11,092 bases of DNA, taken from positions 1 through 11,092 of the forward strand of contig JAFVOV010000113.1 in the NCBI GenBank assembly GCA_017505675.1, given 5' to 3'. Below the pieces are notes generated by a model that saw only the letters and a program-made list of their open reading frames with translations, made no database searches and was not told the DNA's origin. This DNA is from Clostridia bacterium (GTDB lineage: Bacteria; Bacillota; Clostridia; Christensenellales; Borkfalkiaceae). Both the position numbers and the translations under genes were made by a program. This document shows, in pieces, positions 7,244 to 11,092 of this stretch (the stretch's first letter is position 1; each line of letters opens with the position of its first letter).

Positions 7244-7268
7244 AAATCGTATCAAGGAGGATTTATTT

Positions 7269-9239
7269 ATGCAAGACGTTAAACAACTCACAGTCAACGC
7301 CATAAGGGTTCTTTCCGCTGAAGCGATTCAGAAGGCAAACTCTGGTCACCCCGGGCTTCCGCTCGGCGCAGCACCTATCGGTTACGCGGCGTTTACTAAT
7401 ATGACTTTTAATCCGAAAGATACCGCTTTCGATAATAGAGACAGATTCGTGCTTTCAGCAGGTCACGGCTCTATGCTCGATTACGCGCTTTATTATCTTT
7501 TCGGTTTTGGTCTTACCAAAGAAGATATTATGAACTTCCGTCAACTCGGCTCTAAAACTGCTGGTCACCCCGAATACGGCGTATGCCCCGGCGTTGAAAC
7601 TAGCACAGGCCCGCTCGGACAAGGTATTGCTAACGCTGTAGGTATGGCTATCGCTGAAGATTATCTTGCTCAAAAGTTCAACAAAGAAGGTTTCCCAATC
7701 GTTGACCACTACACCTACGCTCTCTGTGGCGACGGCTGTATGCAAGAAGGTATTGAAAACGAAGCGGCATCACTTGCTGGCTCACTTAAACTTGGCAAAC
7801 TTATCGTTTTATACGACGATAACGATATAACCATTGAAGGTAACACCGATATTACTTTTACCGAAAACGTAGGTAAACGCCACGAAGCATTAGGCTGGCA
7901 AGTAATCAACGTTAAAGACGCTAACGATATCGGCGCTCTCAACCGCGCTATTAAAAAGGCAAAAGCGGAAAAAGAAAAACCGTCGCTTATCATTATTAAA
8001 TCAGTTATCGGTTACGGTTCACACCTTGCAGGTAAAGCAAGTTGCCACGGCGCACCTTTAGGTGAAGAAGGCGTTGCTACCTTAAAGAAGAATTTAGATT
8101 ACAATTACGCTCCGTTTGAAGTTCCTGAAGAAGTTTTCAAACATTGTAAGAAGTTCGCTTCTAAAGGCAGAAGAGCGCAAAAGGCTTGGAAAGAAATGTT
8201 CAAAGCGTATGCGGAAAAATATCCCGAACTCGCTAAAGAATATATCGCTTGGAAGAAGAAAGAACTCCCCGACCTTAAGGCTATTGAAGAACTTTGGCAA
8301 TTTGAAAAGGACGACGCTTCAAGGGGTTACAGCAACACCGTGCTTAACAAACTTGCTAAATACGTACCGAGTTTAATCGGTGGTTCTGCTGACCTTGGCC
8401 CTGCTAATAAATCAACCATGAAATCTCGTGGCGATTATCTCCCCACCGATAAGACTGGTTCTAATATGCACTTCGGTATCAGAGAACACGCAATGGCTGC
8501 TATCGTAAACGGTATGTATTTACACGGCGGACTTATCCCCTACTGCGCAACCTTCGCAGTATTTAGCGACTATATGAAGAACGCTATGCGTATGTCTGCT
8601 ATTATGGAACTCCCCGTAATTTACATTTTATCACACGACTCTATCGGTGTTGGTGAAGACGGACCGACCCATCAACCGATTGAACACCTTGCAGGACTTC
8701 GCGCAATGCCGAATATGAAAATTTACCGTCCTGCAGACGGCAGAGAAACTACCGCATCTTGGATTGCAGCGCTCACCGGTAAAGAACCTTCTTGTATCGT
8801 TGTTTCCCGTCAAACCCTTCCCCAACTTGAAGGCACGGGCGAAAAGGCGTTCAAGGGTGGATATATTCTTGCAGACAGCGCAAAGAAGAACCCAGACGTT
8901 ATTTTGATTGCAACTGGTAGTGAAGTAAACCTTGCTGTTTCTGCTAAAGCAGAACTTGCTACAAAAGGTATTGATGCAAGAGTTGTTTCTATGCCTTGCG
9001 TTGAAGACTTTGAAAAACAAAGTGAAAAATATAAGGAAAGCGTTCTTCCAAAGGCTATCCGCGCAAGAGTTGCTATCGAAGCAGGCTCACCGATGTGCTG
9101 GTACAAATACGTTGGTATGGACGGAAAGATTATCGGTATGGAAACGTTCGGCGAATCCGCACCTGCTAAAAAACTTTTCGATAAATACGGTTTCACCGTA
9201 GAAAACGTTGTAAACGCAGCAATGGAAGTTGTTAAATAA
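7269..9239 (+). CDS. tkt: Transketolase
   Basis: Transketolase moves two-carbon ketol units between sugar phosphates in the non-oxidative pentose phosphate pathway, using thiamine diphosphate and a divalent metal. The 656-residue protein has the full three-domain length (family about 650-670). In the N-terminal domain are the substrate histidines in SGHPGLPLG (H27) and SAGHGS (H66), H100 in AGHPE, and the cofactor/metal motif GDG (154-156) running to N185. In the pyrimidine domain, FGIREHAM holds the catalytic E406, and SHDSIGVGEDGPTHQP follows. A C-terminal domain (about 520-656) completes it. AAGGAGG lies eight bases before ATG. Codon choice (frequent CTC, AAC, GGT, ACC) looks more selected than in the neighbours, consistent with high expression. 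Single-gene transcript: own promoter and strong terminator. Confidence 0.97.
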   Translation: MQDVKQLTVNAIRVLSAEAIQKANSGHPGLPLGAAPIGYAAFTNMTFNPKDTAFDNRDRFVLSAGHGSMLDYALYYLFGFGLTKEDIMNFRQLGSKTAGHPEYGVCPGVETSTGPLGQGIANAVGMAIAEDYLAQKFNKEGFPIVDHYTYALCGDGCMQEGIENEAASLAGSLKLGKLIVLYDDNDITIEGNTDITFTENVGKRHEALGWQVINVKDANDIGALNRAIKKAKAEKEKPSLIIIKSVIGYGSHLAGKASCHGAPLGEEGVATLKKNLDYNYAPFEVPEEVFKHCKKFASKGRRAQKAWKEMFKAYAEKYPELAKEYIAWKKKELPDLKAIEELWQFEKDDASRGYSNTVLNKLAKYVPSLIGGSADLGPANKSTMKSRGDYLPTDKTGSNMHFGIREHAMAAIVNGMYLHGGLIPYCATFAVFSDYMKNAMRMSAIMELPVIYILSHDSIGVGEDGPTHQPIEHLAGLRAMPNMKIYRPADGRETTASWIAALTGKEPSCIVVSRQTLPQLEGTGEKAFKGGYILADSAKKNPDVILIATGSEVNLAVSAKAELATKGIDARVVSMPCVEDFEKQSEKYKESVLPKAIRARVAIEAGSPMCWYKYVGMDGKIIGMETFGESAPAKKLFDKYGFTVENVVNAAMEVVK

Positions 9240-9252
9240 TTAACGCTTAAAA

Positions 9253-9296
9253 TAAAACTAACCCCCGCTCTTTTGAGCGGGGGTTTTAGTTTTTTA
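9253..9296. terminator. Terminator shared by tkt and the convergent small gene
   Basis: CCCCCGCTC (9262-9270) pairs perfectly with GAGCGGGGG (9275-9283) around a TTTT loop. Flanking AAAACTAA and TTAGTTTT extend the stem past a two-base bulge. T-rich sequence follows on both strands, so it can serve tkt on plus and the 78-residue gene on minus. It occupies most of the 86 bases between the two stop codons. Confidence 0.92.
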
Positions 9297-9325
9297 TTTA
9301 ATAAAATTTATATATGTCAAATTTA

Positions 9326-9562
9326 TTATTTTACTTTTGTTGCGGCAACTTCTTTTTTTGCCGATTTTTTAGTTGCGGTTTTTTTAACTTTTTTCACCTT
9401 ATCTTTAGCGTGAAATTTTTTATACGCCTTATCGCAGGGGTTTTCTAAATCTTTATTGCAAAGCGGGCAAAATTCAAAAGAGCCACACGCATCAACGCCC
9501 ATACTTTCGCTAATTTCCCATTTAATTTTATCAAGTTCCATTTGTTTTTTTGTTAAAGCCAT
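9326..9562 (-). CDS. Small zinc-ribbon-like protein with lysine-rich tail
   Basis: I do not recognise a family. The 78-residue product starts MALTKKQMELDKIKW, a probable amphipathic helix, and then has four cysteines (C26, C32, C35, C43) in the order C-x5-C-P-L-C-x7-C. This could bind one zinc ion, the CPLC being a typical zinc knuckle. From residue 53 the chain is a low-complexity basic tail with 12 lysines in 26 residues plus Ala, Thr and Val, like histone H1-type or other nucleic-acid-binding tails. It is therefore a candidate DNA- or RNA-associated protein, by inference only. It has its own promoter, a GGAG ribosome binding site seven bases before ATG, and a shared terminator, which together support a real gene. 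It lies between tkt (convergent) and an ABC exporter (same strand, upstream). Confidence 0.8.
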   Translation of the reverse strand: MALTKKQMELDKIKWEISESMGVDACGSFEFCPLCNKDLENPCDKAYKKFHAKDKVKKVKKTATKKSAKKEVAATKVK

Positions 9563-9588
9563 AATACTTCTCCGTTATTTAAAATTTT

Positions 9589-9610
9589 AGGCTACGCGTT
9601 TTCATAGCCT
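9589..9610 (-). promoter_or_regulatory. Hairpin at the 5' end of the small-protein message
   Basis: AGGCTA and TAGCCT (9605-9610 and 9589-9594, read on minus) form a 6-bp stem with a 10-base loop. It begins almost at the predicted transcription start and lies about 27 bases before the ATG, clear of the GGAG site. A stem at the very 5' end can protect a message from decay, but a chance hairpin cannot be excluded. Confidence 0.45.
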
Positions 9611-9615
9611 TTAAT

Positions 9616-9644
9616 AATATATCATTTAATAAATTTTTTGTCAA
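9616..9644 (-). promoter_or_regulatory. Promoter of the small zinc-ribbon-like gene
   Basis: On the minus strand there is a consensus -35 TTGACA (9639-9644), a 17-base spacer and a -10 TATATT (9616-9621). It lies between the stop codon of the upstream ABC gene and the small gene, so the latter can be transcribed independently. Confidence 0.82.
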
Positions 9645-9681
9645 AGACTTTTTATCTTAAAAACCTTTTCGATAAAATAGG

Positions 9682-11092
9682 TCACGAAAGCCCTTTTTCA
9701 GCAGTCTTTAAATTCATTTCGTTTAATTTTTTAAGTTCAAAGAACTTGCCTTTCTTTTCCATCAATTCATCATAAGTGCCCATTTCAACAGCAACGCCTT
9801 GTTCCATCACCACAATTCTATCCGCATCACGAATAGTTGAAAGCCTGTGCGCAACTATAAACGTCGTGCGCCCTTTTATTGATGACGCAATGGCTTTTTG
9901 AACGTGGAATTCAGAAATATTATCAAGCGCGCTAGTCGCTTCGTCAAGAATAAGTATTTTGGGGTTACGTATTAACGCGCGCGCAATGGTTACGCGTTGT
10001 TTTTGCCCACCTGAAAGTTTACCGCCGTTTTCACCAACGTCAGTATCAAGCCCGTTCGGAAGTTCGCTTATAAATTCGTTCAAGTTAGCCATTTCAACAA
10101 CTTTATTCAACTCTTCTTCAGTATACCTTTCAAGTCCATAAGTAATGTTTTCCCTTATGCTACCGGGGAAAAGTATGCTGTTTTGCGGAACTACTGAAAT
10201 GTGATGGCGGTATTCAGATAAATTGCAGTCTTTTATAGACTTACCGTCAATTAAAACGTCACCGGAATTTGGCATCAAAAAACCTATAATAAGGTTCATT
10301 ATGGTTGATTTACCCGAACCAGACGCGCCAACCACCGCAATACATTCACCTTGCTTTACCTTTAAATTAAGTCCGCTAACCACGTATTGTTCGGTGTTGG
10401 GATATTTATAATAAACGTCCTTAAATTCCACTTCCCCCTTAATTTCTTTAATTTTTGCTTTGCCTATATTAACTTCAACGTCTTTAGCGTGCATAATTTC
10501 CGATACCGAAGATAGCGCCTCAAGCCCCGTAGCAAACTGCGGAACAAGGTTGGTAAGCGAGGAAACCGCTCCGCTTATTTGTGAAAACATAGATTGATAA
10601 AGCACTATATCCCCAACGCCTATAACACCTTTAAGCGCAAGCACCGCGCAGAACACCAAGCAGGCAGAAGATAAAAGAGTGTTCGTTACCCACGCCCACG
10701 CGCCGAAGTTAGCCGTGGTTTTATCAACTTCAAGCCCAGACCCGGTAAGGTTTTTAATGTTTTTGTTAAATTCAATAATCTCCGTGCGTTCCAACCCGTG
10801 TGACTTTGTTACAGGCATCATTGTAAGCATAGTTGACATTTTTGCGCTTAAACTTTCCGCCTTTATGCGGTAATCACGGTTGGTAGACCTTACTTTTTTT
10901 CTAAAAGCAAAGGTTAATAAAACGTCACAAGGAATAATCAAAAGGAAAAATAGCGAAACTAGACCGTTGCTGTAAATAGAAATTGCCGTCGCTATAATAA
11001 CGTTTATAATGCTTGGGAAAATCCCGTGCATAAGGTTAAATAAAAGCCCGTCAACCGCTTCAGTATCCTTAACGAATTTTGACTGAATTTTA
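9682..11092 (-). CDS. ABC transporter, fused permease/ATPase (exporter half), N-terminus beyond the window
   Basis: A half-transporter of the ABC exporter type: a membrane domain fused to one nucleotide-binding domain, acting as homo- or heterodimer at the cytoplasmic membrane. The visible 469 residues are open to the window edge; an internal Met at 11031 is not the start, since the frame continues upstream as typical exporter sequence (QSKFVKDTEAVDG). About 100-130 residues are probably missing. The ATPase domain is complete: Walker A GASGSGKST (10303-10329), Q-loop VVPQN, signature LSGGQKQR (9994-10017), Walker B and D-loop DEATSALD (9922-9945, catalytic Glu present), and switch histidine in VAHRLST. 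A canonical site favours an active subunit. The substrate (lipid, peptide or drug) cannot be told from the sequence. A partner gene, if any, would lie past the right edge. Confidence 0.95.
   Translation of the reverse strand, partial: KIQSKFVKDTEAVDGLLFNLMHGIFPSIINVIIATAISIYSNGLVSLFFLLIIPCDVLLTFAFRKKVRSTNRDYRIKAESLSAKMSTMLTMMPVTKSHGLERTEIIEFNKNIKNLTGSGLEVDKTTANFGAWAWVTNTLLSSACLVFCAVLALKGVIGVGDIVLYQSMFSQISGAVSSLTNLVPQFATGLEALSSVSEIMHAKDVEVNIGKAKIKEIKGEVEFKDVYYKYPNTEQYVVSGLNLKVKQGECIAVVGASGSGKSTIMNLIIGFLMPNSGDVLIDGKSIKDCNLSEYRHHISVVPQNSILFPGSIRENITYGLERYTEEELNKVVEMANLNEFISELPNGLDTDVGENGGKLSGGQKQRVTIARALIRNPKILILDEATSALDNISEFHVQKAIASSIKGRTTFIVAHRLSTIRDADRIVVMEQGVAVEMGTYDELMEKKGKFFELKKLNEMNLKTAEKGLS

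Noticed and set aside
8631..9196. Long minus-strand open frames (129 and 128 residues) inside tkt
   Set aside because: They are antisense to strongly conserved transketolase coding sequence, overlap each other, have no ribosome binding site and resemble no protein family.
9660..9681. Possible terminator after the ABC gene (TTTTATC with GATAAAA)
   Set aside because: The stem is purely weak A/T-rich pairing with a long loop and no T-run follows on the minus strand; read-through from the ABC gene into the small gene remains possible.

Overview
The window looks like a chromosomal housekeeping segment from a low-to-moderate-GC bacterium, most likely a Firmicute of the Clostridia type. The grounds are strong AGGAGG-like ribosome binding sites, TTGAnA-17-TATAAT promoters, an M-box magnesium riboswitch in front of mgtE, and the archaeal/eukaryal-like short prolyl-tRNA synthetase found in part of that group. 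I cannot place it to genus. I see no phage, transposon, CRISPR, tRNA or rRNA sequence.

Layout. Positions 1-245 are the leader of mgtE: an M-box (ykoK-type) aptamer, an intrinsic terminator and the ribosome binding site. mgtE (246-1607, +), a Mg2+ channel/transporter, converges on a five-gene minus-strand cluster, and the two share a bidirectional terminator (1618-1647). In transcription order the cluster is proS (7041-5611), an unrecognised membrane protein with a Pro-Tyr-Asn-Gly repeat tail, mnmE, a LysR-type regulator, and uppP (ending at 1648). Gaps of 5-49 bases between genes and a clear promoter only in front of proS suggest one operon, which would link tRNA charging, tRNA wobble modification and recycling of the cell-wall lipid carrier.

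The 7042-7268 interval holds two divergent sigma-70-type promoters, one for proS and one for a transketolase gene (7269-9239, +). The transketolase messenger begins with a long two-part stem-loop that I cannot assign to a known family. A strong hairpin terminator separates tkt from a convergent 78-residue protein (9326-9562, -) that pairs a four-cysteine zinc-ribbon-like core with a lysine-rich tail and has its own promoter and a 5'-end hairpin. Last is an ABC exporter half-transporter (9682-11092, -), whose N-terminus lies beyond the window.

The window is mostly conserved core genes. No wholly new multi-gene system is evident. The items most worth a second look are the structured tkt leader, the small cysteine/lysine-rich protein, the repeat-tailed membrane protein, and the LysR regulator embedded between mnmE and uppP.
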